From: Acidimicrobiaceae bacterium
GTDB lineage: Bacteria > Actinomycetota > Acidimicrobiia > Acidimicrobiales > Poriferisodalaceae
Direction: 5' to 3'
Length of the DNA: 64,000 nucleotides
Assembly: GCA_002722565.1 (NCBI GenBank)
Contig: PBMG01000022.1
Coordinates: forward strand, 30,886 to 94,885
A program made the translations under genes and the position numbers. Shown here in pieces: positions 55,174 to 63,656 of the stretch; the first letter of the stretch is position 1, and each line of letters begins with the position of its first letter. The notes under the pieces are model-generated. The model saw only the letters and a list, made by a program, of their open reading frames with translations. It was not told the DNA's origin and made no database searches.

Positions 55174-56646
55174 TTAAACCAGTTCGAAAGAGAAGTCAGG
55201 AAGCACTTCGACTGAACGTCCTACATGTTCTTCGGTCATCATCGACTCCATAAGTGGTAGGTCGCTGGTACCTGCCCACTGTCTTCCGTTAGGGGTACGC
55301 ACTGATGCCAAACCACGCTCAGGGCCGTCAGCTCCGTGCATGACTGTGTAGGCCTCAATTGTGCCGCTACCAACGTGTTCAGCATCCAAATCAACGCTTG
55401 GGAAAGCATCGATCTCGACTTGGCAGTCCTCGTGCTGGAAGCCTTGGCTGGGAGGGTTGGTGCTGTACAAGCCAAAAGCGTGTTTGGTTATGTAGCCACC
55501 GTTCGCTGAGCACAAACCGGTGGTACCAGCATCTTCTCTCAACACGTTGGCCATAGTCGCAATTGAATGCGTGACGTAATTGTTGAGAGGGCCGCCCGCA
55601 AATGTCAGACCGCCTGTTTGAGTTAGCTGCCGGTCTAGTCCTAGTTCCATTTCGGTGGCAGCTATTTGCACAGCTGATGGAAAGCAGCTGTACAAATCGA
55701 TGTGGTCGATGTCGTCGGGTGTTACGCCCGCCAGGGCCATGGCCTTCCTCCCTGCCACCCGGATAGCTGGTGAAGAATGGAGGTCAGCTCGATTGGAAAC
55801 GAAGTTTGTGTCTGCCCCATCTGTACCCGAATGCGGAAATAACCAACGGTCTCGAGCAACACCAGCAGCCTCAGCGGCCTCAGCGGAGCACACAATAAGT
55901 GCCGCTGCTTGATCTAGGTCCCAATTGGAGTTCATTGCCTTGGTGTAAGGAAACCCAACAAGGCGGTTAGAAGTTCCAGGGTCTCTGATCTCTTCAGCGG
56001 TCATAGGGTTTTGAACCCACGAATAAGGGTTCTCGCAAGCTACGCGATTAAACGTTTCCCAAAGTTTGCTGACACGATCTCGATGCTCGTCGATGGTCTC
56101 GCCTCTGGACGCACGAAAAGCGGATTCGAAGATTGGATAAAAGTTGATGGGCATAGCGAAACCGCGTTCGAGTTCCACGGGATGACTCATCGTCACGTCT
56201 TTACCCAAAATTTCGTCAGGTTCAACTCCAGCTTGATCTGTGTACGGGATCCGTTCACCGGCGCGTTTAGCTCGTCTTCGGCTCCAGATTCCCTCAGCGC
56301 CGACTATGAGAACGATGTCAGCTTCGCCACTTTGAATCCGCATCGAAGCCTTATTCACGAGCGATTGAGGGGTGTTCCCACCGTCAGTGGAGATACCGGT
56401 GCGGCTGTTGTTACCGAATGCCTCGCTTAGAAGGGCTGCCGGGTCGGGGTATGGCCATGCCCCTTTAACCACCCAAGTATCAGTGGCTTTGTCTAGCAAG
56501 GATCGAGCGCCGGCGTCGTCAGCTGCCGCTTCAAGAGCTACCCGCATCATCGCTAGTGGCTCCAAAGCATCCAACGGGTTATCGGGACGTTGCTTGAGTT
56601 GGCCTGTGCCAACTAACACCGGAGTACGAGGGTCAACTGAATTCAT
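55174..56646 (-). CDS. Thiolase-superfamily protein (acetyl-CoA acetyltransferase-like)
   Basis: 490 residues. The thiolase C-terminal half is clear: FAGGPLNNYVTHSIATM with the catalytic His and GLCSANGGYITKHAFG with the second Cys; VDPRTPVLVGTGQ and the LVGAEGIWS-like region support the N-terminus. The usual nucleophilic Cys near residue 90 is absent (DGGNTPQSLVNKA), as in SCPx-like or non-decarboxylating relatives, so the reaction may not be classical thiolysis. It overlaps the F420-type oxidoreductase by 4 bases and belongs to one transcript. Confidence 0.86.
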   Translation of the reverse strand: MNSVDPRTPVLVGTGQLKQRPDNPLDALEPLAMMRVALEAAADDAGARSLLDKATDTWVVKGAWPYPDPAALLSEAFGNNSRTGISTDGGNTPQSLVNKASMRIQSGEADIVLIVGAEGIWSRRRAKRAGERIPYTDQAGVEPDEILGKDVTMSHPVELERGFAMPINFYPIFESAFRASRGETIDEHRDRVSKLWETFNRVACENPYSWVQNPMTAEEIRDPGTSNRLVGFPYTKAMNSNWDLDQAAALIVCSAEAAEAAGVARDRWLFPHSGTDGADTNFVSNRADLHSSPAIRVAGRKAMALAGVTPDDIDHIDLYSCFPSAVQIAATEMELGLDRQLTQTGGLTFAGGPLNNYVTHSIATMANVLREDAGTTGLCSANGGYITKHAFGLYSTNPPSQGFQHEDCQVEIDAFPSVDLDAEHVGSGTIEAYTVMHGADGPERGLASVRTPNGRQWAGTSDLPLMESMMTEEHVGRSVEVLPDFSFELV

Positions 56647-57695
56647 TGGTTTACCACCTCAGCGATAGTGCGGAGCAGCGGGATAGGGCCGCTTACTTGA
56701 AGAGTGGTCACCACCGTATCCTTCCAACGTTGCAGGTCGTCTGCGATCTTGTCAATTGGTCCAACCAAAGCGATCTCTTCGACGAGTGATAATGGGATAG
56801 AGGCAGCTGCTTCGTCTTTGCGGCCGTTTAAGTAACAGTCTTGTACGTGGTCTGCTACGTCTTGGTAACCCATGCGACAAAAGACGTCGTAGTGAAAGTT
56901 GGCTCCTTTAGCGCCCATGCCGCCCATGTAGAGAGCCAGCATTGGGCGGACCTTGTCAGCGGCTCGCTCAACATCAGCATCAGGAACAATTGAAACGGGG
57001 CACACAACCTCGAAGTTATTTTCTTCAGGGATTCTTCCGTCAGAACCGATTCGTGTTTTGTCGGCCTTGCTGAAACCGTCGTTTAAGGCGTCCGCATAGA
57101 ACTGGTTATCTTTTGGTGCAAAGAACAGGGGAAGCCAACCATCGCAGAGTTCCGCTGACAGGGCGACGTTTTTGGGTCCTTCGGCGCCTAAATAGATTGG
57201 AATGTGTTGCCGCAGGGGATGCACCGTTGACTTCAGTGGTTTCCCTAATTCCAAACCACCTGGGAACGGCATTTGGTAATGGTCACCGACGTAGGAAACC
57301 GGTTTTTCTCGCTCGCATATTTCTCGAATGATGTGCACGTATTCGCGAGTTCGGGCTAGAGGCTTCGGGTAGGGCTGGCCGTACCAACCTTCAACGACTT
57401 GTGGGCCGCTCACTCCGAGGCCGAGTATGAACCGACCATTGGTGAGATGGTCCATGGTGATTGCTGCCATTGCTGTAGCAGCCGGCGTTCGGGCGGACAT
57501 CTGGACGATGCCCGTTCCGAGTTGAATATTTTCGGTTCGGCTACCCCACCAAGCCAAAGGAGTAAGGGCATCACTCCCATAGGCTTCCGCGGTCCAGAAG
57601 CTATGAAAGCCAAGAGCCTCTGCTTCGAGGATCGTTTCTTGAGCATCCGATGGGGGACCTGCTGCCCAATACCCGGCTCCTGTTGCCAGCTTCAT
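56643..57695 (-). CDS. LLM-class F420-type oxidoreductase
   Basis: 350 residues: KLATGAGYWAAGPPSDAQETILEAEALGFHSFWTAEAYGSDALTPLAWWGSRTENIQLGTGIVQMSARTPAATAMAAITMDHLTNGRFILGLGVSGPQVVEGWYG is a clear luciferase-like opening, with HIPIYLGAEGPKNVALSAELCDGWLP in the middle. Homologues are F420-dependent and common in mycobacteria and acidimicrobia. SD GGGAG precedes the ATG. It is the first gene of a unit with a thiolase-like protein, so both probably act on one acyl chain. Confidence 0.9.
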   Translation of the reverse strand: MKLATGAGYWAAGPPSDAQETILEAEALGFHSFWTAEAYGSDALTPLAWWGSRTENIQLGTGIVQMSARTPAATAMAAITMDHLTNGRFILGLGVSGPQVVEGWYGQPYPKPLARTREYVHIIREICEREKPVSYVGDHYQMPFPGGLELGKPLKSTVHPLRQHIPIYLGAEGPKNVALSAELCDGWLPLFFAPKDNQFYADALNDGFSKADKTRIGSDGRIPEENNFEVVCPVSIVPDADVERAADKVRPMLALYMGGMGAKGANFHYDVFCRMGYQDVADHVQDCYLNGRKDEAAASIPLSLVEEIALVGPIDKIADDLQRWKDTVVTTLQVSGPIPLLRTIAEVVNQ

Positions 57696-57809
57696 CTGTC
57701 ACTCCCACTCTCGAAAGGCTCTCTGAAAGGATGTTTCCTCAACTGCTTCTAGCACATATCACATTCAATGATGGTGGTAGCGGGCTGAGGTGCTTCTACC
57801 CTCAAGCTT

Positions 57810-59414
57810 GTGTCGTCAAAGGAACAGATAGCCGCAGAAGCAGATAGGCGAAGAACGTTCGCCATAATCAGCCACCCTGACGCGGGGAAAACCACTCTCA
57901 CAGAAAAATTCTTGCTGTACTCAGGCCAAATTGCAGAAGCAGGTTCAGTGAAGGCTCGATCGGGACGCAAGTCGGCGACGTCTGACTGGATGGAACTGGA
58001 ACAACAAAGAGGCATATCGATCACCTCCACAGCGTTGCAATTTGACTATCGAGACCGAGTGTTGAACCTCTTAGACACACCAGGGCACCGCGACTTCAGC
58101 GAAGATACCTATCGAGTCCTTGCAGCTACCGATGCCGCGGTAATGGTTCTTGACGGATCCAAAGGTATTGAGTCCCAGACTCTGAAACTGTTCGAAGTTT
58201 GTCGGCAACGCGAAGTTCCGATCCTTACCTTTGTCAACAAATGCGACCGGCCTGGCCGACCCCCTCTCGAACTCGTAGATGAAATTGAAAATATGTTGCA
58301 ATTGTTGCCAACCCCCATGTCTTGGCCAGTTGGCGTGCCCGGAGACCTCAAAGGAATCGTTGATCGCAGCTCGAACACGTTTGTGAAATACGACCGCACA
58401 GCACACGGGGCAACTGAATCCGAAGAACAAGTCTCACCCATCGATGAAGTTGACCCTGCGATTAACGGATGGGAAGAAGCCAGCGAGGAACTAGAGCTAT
58501 TGGAGGCACTTGGAACCGAAGTAGACCTCAAAGGGTTCCTCGCTGGTGAAGTAACTCCGGTGTTTTTTGGATCAGCGTTGACCAATTTTGGAGTACGGCT
58601 TTTGCTGGACGCAGTTGTCGACCTTGCACCTTCACCAGCGCCTAGATACGACAAAAATAATGCCCCGAGACAGATTGACGCCCCATTTTCAGCGTTTGCA
58701 TTCAAAGTGCAAGCGAATACAGATAGAGCTCATCGTGACCGAATAGCTTATGTCCGGGTGTGTTCAGGGCACTTCGAGCGAGGGATGAACGTCACCCAAA
58801 GCAGAACAGACCGCCCATTTGCCACCAAGTACGCCCACACCATGTTTGGTTCTGACCGTTCGACCGTGGAAGAAGCTTGGCCGGGGGATGTGGTCGCTCT
58901 GGTCAATGCCAGCGATGTGCGTGTAGGCGACACCTTGTACGCCGATACAGAGGTCGAGTTTCCGCAGATTCCGTCGTTTGCACCAGAAATTTTTCGAAGG
59001 ATCCGTGTAACTGACACGAGTCGTTTTAAACAGTTTCGTCGCGGTCTAGTCCAGTTAGACGAAGAGGGCGTCATACAAGTTCTACGCGACGAGGAGATGG
59101 GTGACGTAGAACCGGTATTAGCTGCAGTGGGGCTGATGCAATTTGAGGTAGCTATACACAGACTAGAAAATGAGTTCGGTGCCCCGGTCGAATTAACCAA
59201 TGCGCCGTTTTCGGTAGCGCGACGCACTGATGCCGAATCAGCTGAGGAATTAAGAAGACTCCCCGGAGCAACAGTCCTTTCGCGAAGCGATGGAGCGTTA
59301 CTAGCGTTATTCGAAAACGAGTTCTACCTGCAAAGGATCCAAAACGAAAAAGATCATCTCACCCTCGAAAGAGTGTTAGCTGAACAAGAGTGGCTGAGTG
59401 ACGGAACTAGTTGA
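57810..59414 (+). CDS. prfC: Peptide chain release factor 3
   Basis: 534 residues. GTPase motifs: G1 HPDAGKTTLTEKF near 22-34, G3 DTPGHRDFSEDTYRVL, G4 NKCDRPGRPP and the RF3-specific VKARSGRKSATSDWMELEQQRGISITST. The two beta-barrel domains follow (FAFKVQANTDRAHRDRIAYVRVCSGHFERGMNV). RF3 recycles RF1/RF2. Start GTG at 57810 with TACCCT 7 bases ahead of it, so leaderless. It stands alone between opposite-strand genes. Confidence 0.96.
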   Translation: MSSKEQIAAEADRRRTFAIISHPDAGKTTLTEKFLLYSGQIAEAGSVKARSGRKSATSDWMELEQQRGISITSTALQFDYRDRVLNLLDTPGHRDFSEDTYRVLAATDAAVMVLDGSKGIESQTLKLFEVCRQREVPILTFVNKCDRPGRPPLELVDEIENMLQLLPTPMSWPVGVPGDLKGIVDRSSNTFVKYDRTAHGATESEEQVSPIDEVDPAINGWEEASEELELLEALGTEVDLKGFLAGEVTPVFFGSALTNFGVRLLLDAVVDLAPSPAPRYDKNNAPRQIDAPFSAFAFKVQANTDRAHRDRIAYVRVCSGHFERGMNVTQSRTDRPFATKYAHTMFGSDRSTVEEAWPGDVVALVNASDVRVGDTLYADTEVEFPQIPSFAPEIFRRIRVTDTSRFKQFRRGLVQLDEEGVIQVLRDEEMGDVEPVLAAVGLMQFEVAIHRLENEFGAPVELTNAPFSVARRTDAESAEELRRLPGATVLSRSDGALLALFENEFYLQRIQNEKDHLTLERVLAEQEWLSDGTS

Positions 59415-59430
59415 GCTTCGCTGTCATCGG

Positions 59431-59751
59431 CTAATCGGTGGGTAGCTGATCGGGCATCAAAGGGCTTCTGCCGATTAGATAGGACGCGAGAATAGTCTCG
59501 TCGCACATCTTGCACAGATAGACGACTTGAGTAGCAACAATGGACAATTGGCTACCCCGAGATTTTTCGACGATAGCTTTGACCGCTCCTTCCATATCGT
59601 CACCGTTGCAGCGGTCACATGTCGGAATTGCGTTTGGGTCACGTTCCCAGCGCTGGGTGCAACTTTGGCAGGTCACTTCGATCATGGCGCCTTTTTGTTG
59701 CCCGAGTAGATCTTCAGTTTCACCGCAAGCAGGACATTGCAACTCTTCCAC
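59431..59751 (-). CDS. Small zinc-ribbon protein
   Basis: 106 residues. Four CxxC-type pairs (QCPACGE, TCQSCTQ, TCDRCNG, LCKMCDE) suggest two zinc ribbons. Polypeptide otherwise lacks family marks I can name. GTG start with TACCGT 6 bases ahead, so leaderless. It is divergent from the J-domain gene; together they might serve protein quality control, but this is only proximity. Confidence 0.7.
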   Translation of the reverse strand: MEELQCPACGETEDLLGQQKGAMIEVTCQSCTQRWERDPNAIPTCDRCNGDDMEGAVKAIVEKSRGSQLSIVATQVVYLCKMCDETILASYLIGRSPLMPDQLPTD

Positions 59752-59803
59752 GACATTACGGTAGTCCCATAGCGGTAGGTTCCCTTGTGGAGAGTCTTTG
59801 ATC

Positions 59804-60460
59804 GTGCCGATTGACCATTATGAAACGCTCGGGGTAGACCCACGTTCGGAATACGAAGCCATTCGGCAAGCGTGGGTTGCTGCTGCCCGAACTCACCACC
59901 CAGATGCCATGATCGGCGCGTCAGCAGAAGAAATTCGGCGGGCAGAAATTCGGATGCACGAGATCAACGAAGCTTGGCGAGTTCTAGGTTCGGAGGAAAT
60001 TCGAAAGGCCTACGACAAGGAACGCAACCAGAAAAACAGAATTGAGGACGCTGAGCAGGAAAGTTGGGATGAACAGTGGTCTGAAGACGAGTTCGATCTT
60101 GATGACTTCGAACATCAGGGATTTGAAGTACGAAGTCCTATAGTCGCTTTGATTTTGCGGTCAATTCCTTGGCTGCTTATAGCGGCGATTGGAGTCACAA
60201 TATTTGTGTTCTCGGCGTTTGCGACGGGTGGCGCTCCTAGACAAATGCCAGCACAAGGATGTCTCACTCAGTTAGAAAACGGTGAGATCACGAGACCATT
60301 CGACTGCGATGAACCCGGTGCGTTGCGTATCGTGGCTGAACCACCGGGACCCATAGAAAGTTCTTATTGCCGGCAGTATGCGTTGCACCCGAATTCCTAC
60401 CGAATTCCAGACCCTCAAGAAGCGAATAAATATTATTGCGTGGAGTCGATCGGCGATTAG
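59804..60460 (+). CDS. J-domain (DnaJ-like) membrane protein
   Basis: About 218 residues. The J domain is at the N-terminus: DHYETLGVDPRSEYEAIRQAWVAAARTHHPDAMIG with the HPD triad, and a helix-IV RKAYDKE. Start is GTG 59804, with GGAGAG 9 bases upstream; TTG 59798 is in frame. A charged linker follows (EDAEQESWDEQWSEDEFDLDDFEHQ), then one transmembrane segment SIPWLLIAAIGVTIFVFSAFA, and a C-terminal domain with 3 cysteines (CLTQ, FDCDE, YYCVE). It should recruit an Hsp70 at the membrane, with the C-terminus outside. Confidence 0.85.
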   Translation: MPIDHYETLGVDPRSEYEAIRQAWVAAARTHHPDAMIGASAEEIRRAEIRMHEINEAWRVLGSEEIRKAYDKERNQKNRIEDAEQESWDEQWSEDEFDLDDFEHQGFEVRSPIVALILRSIPWLLIAAIGVTIFVFSAFATGGAPRQMPAQGCLTQLENGEITRPFDCDEPGALRIVAEPPGPIESSYCRQYALHPNSYRIPDPQEANKYYCVESIGD

Positions 60461-60466
60461 TTGTGT

Positions 60467-61666
60467 CTAGAAAACAATCTTTTCTGTGAACAGCTGGTGT
60501 ATCTCTTGTTCTTCGAGGCCAGCTTCGGAAAGAATTTCATTGGTATGTTGACCTTGTGATGGGGCTGGACCCTTCACTGACATTTCAGACCCTTTCAGAG
60601 CAAATGGTGGAGAAACAGTCCGAAAGGGGCGACTTGCGCCGGGGACTTGTTCGAATGCTTCTAGCGCTGCTGCCTGGGGGTCGTTGATTACTTCCTCAAG
60701 GTTTTGTATGAGACCCCACACCATTCCGGCGGCATCTAGGCGTTCAGCCCAAATGTCGGAATCGTGGAAAGCGAAGATCTCGTCGCACAGAATCATCAAC
60801 TCTGGCCCGTGGTCGACGCGGCTGTCGGGGTCAGTGAATCTTGGGTCTTCTAACCAATCGAGTTGCCCCATTGCTGCACAAAATGATTCCCAATAGCGGT
60901 CTGCGGGCATGGTGAGCATGATCCACCGATCATCTGCGCAACGGAACCTCCCAACTAAGGGGGATGGTGTTTCAATCCTCATGATTGGTCCAGGGGTATC
61001 TCCACCGGCAAGTCCGACCGACAGATCTGAACTCATGGTCCACATAGCAGTATGCATCAGAGCGACCGATATGTCTTGCCCTTCGCCGCTTAGGTCACGT
61101 TCTCGAAGAGCCAGCAATATTGATGAAAGGATTGCCAAAGAAGTTGTGTGATCTCCCTGGCCAGGGCGACCTGCCGGTGGTGTTTGGCCTGGTTCGCCCA
61201 TTGTGTTGATTACACCGCCGCGACTAAAAAAAGCCGTGTAATCGAAGCCGAGCCGATCTTTGTCTGGGCCGCTATTTCCGTAACCGGTAAGAGTGACATG
61301 GATCAGTTCTGGGTGATCGTCCCTTAAATCTGAAGCGCGTAGCTTGAACTTGGACTGGCGTTCGGTTGTGAGATTGGTGACGAAAACGTCGCATGACTCA
61401 GCAATTTTGTGTGCGATCTGAATTCCTTTTTCTGTTGCCAAGTCAACGACGATCCCTCGTTTCCCGCGGTTATCTAACTCCCACCAAGGGTCCGGGCCGT
61501 CTTCTAAGGCGACTAACCCCCTCAACAGGTCCCCTTGTGGGGGTTCAAGTTTTATGACGTCAGCGCCTAAGTCAGCCATCATTGCGCACGCACTTGGGGC
61601 TGCGATCATGCCGGCAGCATCAAGTACCCGTATCCCTGCTAATGGTCCCCCCGGATTAGGCATCAA
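60467..61666 (-). CDS. CaiB/BaiF family III CoA-transferase
   Basis: 399 residues. GPLAGIRVLDAAGMIAAPSACAMMADLGADVIKLEPPQGDLLR opens the family; the active-site region is GFDYTAFFSRGGVINTMGEPGQTPPAGRPGQGDHTT and the C-terminal domain ends TVSPPFALKGSEMSVKGPAPSQGQHT. It moves CoA between carboxylates via an aspartyl-CoA intermediate. The gene follows an acyl-CoA ligase gene by 5 bases, so they form an operon where activation and transfer of CoA are coupled or alternative entries. Confidence 0.93.
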   Translation of the reverse strand: MMPNPGGPLAGIRVLDAAGMIAAPSACAMMADLGADVIKLEPPQGDLLRGLVALEDGPDPWWELDNRGKRGIVVDLATEKGIQIAHKIAESCDVFVTNLTTERQSKFKLRASDLRDDHPELIHVTLTGYGNSGPDKDRLGFDYTAFFSRGGVINTMGEPGQTPPAGRPGQGDHTTSLAILSSILLALRERDLSGEGQDISVALMHTAMWTMSSDLSVGLAGGDTPGPIMRIETPSPLVGRFRCADDRWIMLTMPADRYWESFCAAMGQLDWLEDPRFTDPDSRVDHGPELMILCDEIFAFHDSDIWAERLDAAGMVWGLIQNLEEVINDPQAAALEAFEQVPGASRPFRTVSPPFALKGSEMSVKGPAPSQGQHTNEILSEAGLEEQEIHQLFTEKIVF

Positions 61667-61671
61667 TCCTT

Positions 61672-63204
61672 CTATGGCTGTCCGTGAAGGTCACGTAGTT
61701 CTCGTTTGAGGACCTTGCCGGTGGCGTTGTGGGGGATTTCGTCGATGAAGATAACTGACTGTGGGACTTTGTAGCGAGCCAAGTTTTGTCGGCAATGGTT
61801 GATGATGTCTTTCTCAGATGCATCTTCGCCGTCTTTGAGAACCACTATTGCGCGTCCCACTTCAACCCATTTTTCGTCGGGAATACCTATGACGGACACT
61901 TCGCCTATCTGGGGGAGTTGGTAGATGACGCTTTCAACCTCGGCGGGATATACGTTCTCTCCGCCCGATATGTACATGTCTTTCCAGCGATCGACGATGT
62001 AATAGAAACCGTCCTCGTCTTGGCGTGCGGCATCGCCGGTTTTGAGCCACCCATCTTCGAAAGACTCTTCGGTGGCTTCTGGCCAATTCCAATAACCAGG
62101 GGTGATATTTGGTCCTTTGCACCAAAGTTCACCGGTTTCACCCACATCGGCTTCGCGGCCGTCTTCGGTCACGATGCGCACTTGTGTATGCATCCCAGGA
62201 ACTCCTGCAGATCCGATCTTTGAGGTGCACTTGTCAGCGGGTAAAGCCAGAACGAGAGGGCTTGTCTCTGTCATCCCGTATGCCTGCTGCAGAGGCATTC
62301 CCTTCTCGGCCCATGCTTCTATAAGCGGTACTGGAGTGGGGGAGCCACCGACAGCGGGAGCGATCATTGTCGGGAATGACGAGTTTTCGAATTCAGGTAG
62401 TTGGCTCATGAACAGCCAGTTGGCGGGTACTCCAATGGTGTGTGATACGGCCACATCGGGGTCACTGAGTAGTCGCAAGGCTTCTGCTGGTTCGAAGGTC
62501 TTCATCACCAGATTCGTTCCACCGAAATGGAATGTGGGGTTCGCGAAAACGTTTAGTCCGCCGGTATGGAATAGAGGTAGGAACGCCAAATTGATCATTG
62601 ACTCTGCGCAGCCGTAATACTCGACGCAGTTCACGGCATTCCAGAAGGTCATTCCTTGAGTAATGATCGCTCCTTTGGGGCGACCAGTTGTGCCGGAGGT
62701 GTACATGATCGTCAATATGTCGTCGTGGGTGCAGCTTTCACTCCCAACGAGGGCTTCATGGCTGGTCAACACCTCTTCGTAAGTAGCTGCTTCCTGAGTG
62801 TCTGAACCCCAACTAATGCGGTGTCCGATTTCGCAAAGCTCAGCCAGTTTCGTCGCGTTGTCAGCGAACGCGTCGTCGTGGATGATGACATCAGGGTCAG
62901 CGTCGCCAACGATGTATTCGAGTTCGGGGATTGATAGGCGCCAATTCAATGGAACGAAAACAGCTCCGAGTTTCCAGCAGGCGAATTGGACCTCGAAAAA
63001 GTTGCTGTCGTTTTCAGCTAGGACTGCAACTCGATCACCACGGTTTATGGAGAAGGCTTCACGTAAAGCAGATGCCAGGCGGCTGGTCCGTTCGTTCATC
63101 TCGCTGTAAGTGAACGTTCGTCCACTGTCGAGGTCGTGAACTGCGAGTTTGTCGCCACGTACTGCTGCGTGATGGGCGATCCAATCATAAGAGGGGCTAG
63201 TCAT
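61672..63204 (-). CDS. AMP-dependent acyl-CoA synthetase/ligase
   Basis: 510 residues. The P-loop-like motif TIMYTSGTTGRPKGAI, the AMP-binding YGMTETSPL, and the C-terminal GDAARQDEDGFYYIVDRWKDMYISGGENVYPAEVE with the catalytic lysine in ATGKVLKRELR are all present. It makes acyl-AMP then acyl-CoA from a carboxylic acid. TAGATT is 8 bases before the ATG, so it may be leaderless. Operon with a CoA-transferase. Confidence 0.94.
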   Translation of the reverse strand: MTSPSYDWIAHHAAVRGDKLAVHDLDSGRTFTYSEMNERTSRLASALREAFSINRGDRVAVLAENDSNFFEVQFACWKLGAVFVPLNWRLSIPELEYIVGDADPDVIIHDDAFADNATKLAELCEIGHRISWGSDTQEAATYEEVLTSHEALVGSESCTHDDILTIMYTSGTTGRPKGAIITQGMTFWNAVNCVEYYGCAESMINLAFLPLFHTGGLNVFANPTFHFGGTNLVMKTFEPAEALRLLSDPDVAVSHTIGVPANWLFMSQLPEFENSSFPTMIAPAVGGSPTPVPLIEAWAEKGMPLQQAYGMTETSPLVLALPADKCTSKIGSAGVPGMHTQVRIVTEDGREADVGETGELWCKGPNITPGYWNWPEATEESFEDGWLKTGDAARQDEDGFYYIVDRWKDMYISGGENVYPAEVESVIYQLPQIGEVSVIGIPDEKWVEVGRAIVVLKDGEDASEKDIINHCRQNLARYKVPQSVIFIDEIPHNATGKVLKRELRDLHGQP

Positions 63205-63306
63205 GGGGCAAGAATCTAGCGTTTTTTGATTGAATGTCGCTTATCCACAGGCAAAAAACTGTGATTGAAATTGATTGAGATTTATTAACAAACATATGTA
63301 AATGAC

Positions 63307-63335
63307 TTGAAATGAAAATTTAGGTGTGCTAACTT
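63307..63335 (+). promoter_or_regulatory. Candidate promoter upstream of tRNA-Val
   Basis: TTGAAA (63307-63312) and TAACTT (63330-63335) lie 17 bases apart, a good sigma-70 match. The predicted start is near 63342. It could drive tRNA-Val about 130 bases downstream, though a terminator-like hairpin lies between. Confidence 0.4.
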
Positions 63336-63345
63336 TTATTTCCAC

Positions 63346-63367
63346 GTCGCCCCAGCGGGCGGCTTTT
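63346..63367 (+). terminator. Terminator-like hairpin before tRNA-Val
   Basis: GTCGCC and GGCGGC pair over six bases around CCAGCG (one G-T), followed directly by TTTTG. It would end a transcript only about 25 bases long from the promoter just upstream, or it may be an attenuator of the tRNA transcript. Confidence 0.35.
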
Positions 63368-63471
63368 GTGGTTTTCGGGCCCGTTTATAGCGAATTGTGT
63401 AGTGAAGGCCCATCTTTTTCTTCTTTCAGCAATGCTGGCGCCATAACCCAGCAGCTATCGTGACCGCTTCC

Positions 63472-63545
63472 GGGCGATTGGCTCAGTTGGTTAGAGCGCT
63501 GCCTTCACACGGCAGAGGTCACTGGTTCGAATCCAGTATCGCCCA
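63472..63545 (+). tRNA. tRNA-Val (anticodon CAC)
   Basis: Complete cloverleaf: acceptor GGGCGAT/ATCGCCC, D-stem GCTC/GAGC, anticodon stem CTGCC/GGCAG around TTCACAC (anticodon CAC), T-stem ACTGG/CCAGT with TTCGAAT loop, discriminator A. 74 bases. It decodes GUG. The following bases start CC, so the CCA is not complete as such. Confidence 0.95.
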
Positions 63546-63656
63546 CCCCGATAAATAAACATGGAGCAAAGACGTCTCTGGTTCGTTTGAAACCAGAGTA
63601 ATGCAAGAAGATCGCGAGCGCGAATTTTGAAAGCGCCCGGTTTGCAGTGTTCTGTG

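Noticed and set aside
58109..58705. A 198-codon minus-strand frame opposite prfC
   Set aside because: It is a serine-rich shadow of the release factor 3 gene and has no family pattern.
63472..63656. Integration site at the tRNA-Val 3' end
   Set aside because: I see no repeat of the tRNA 3' end, integrase or other mobile gene in the window.
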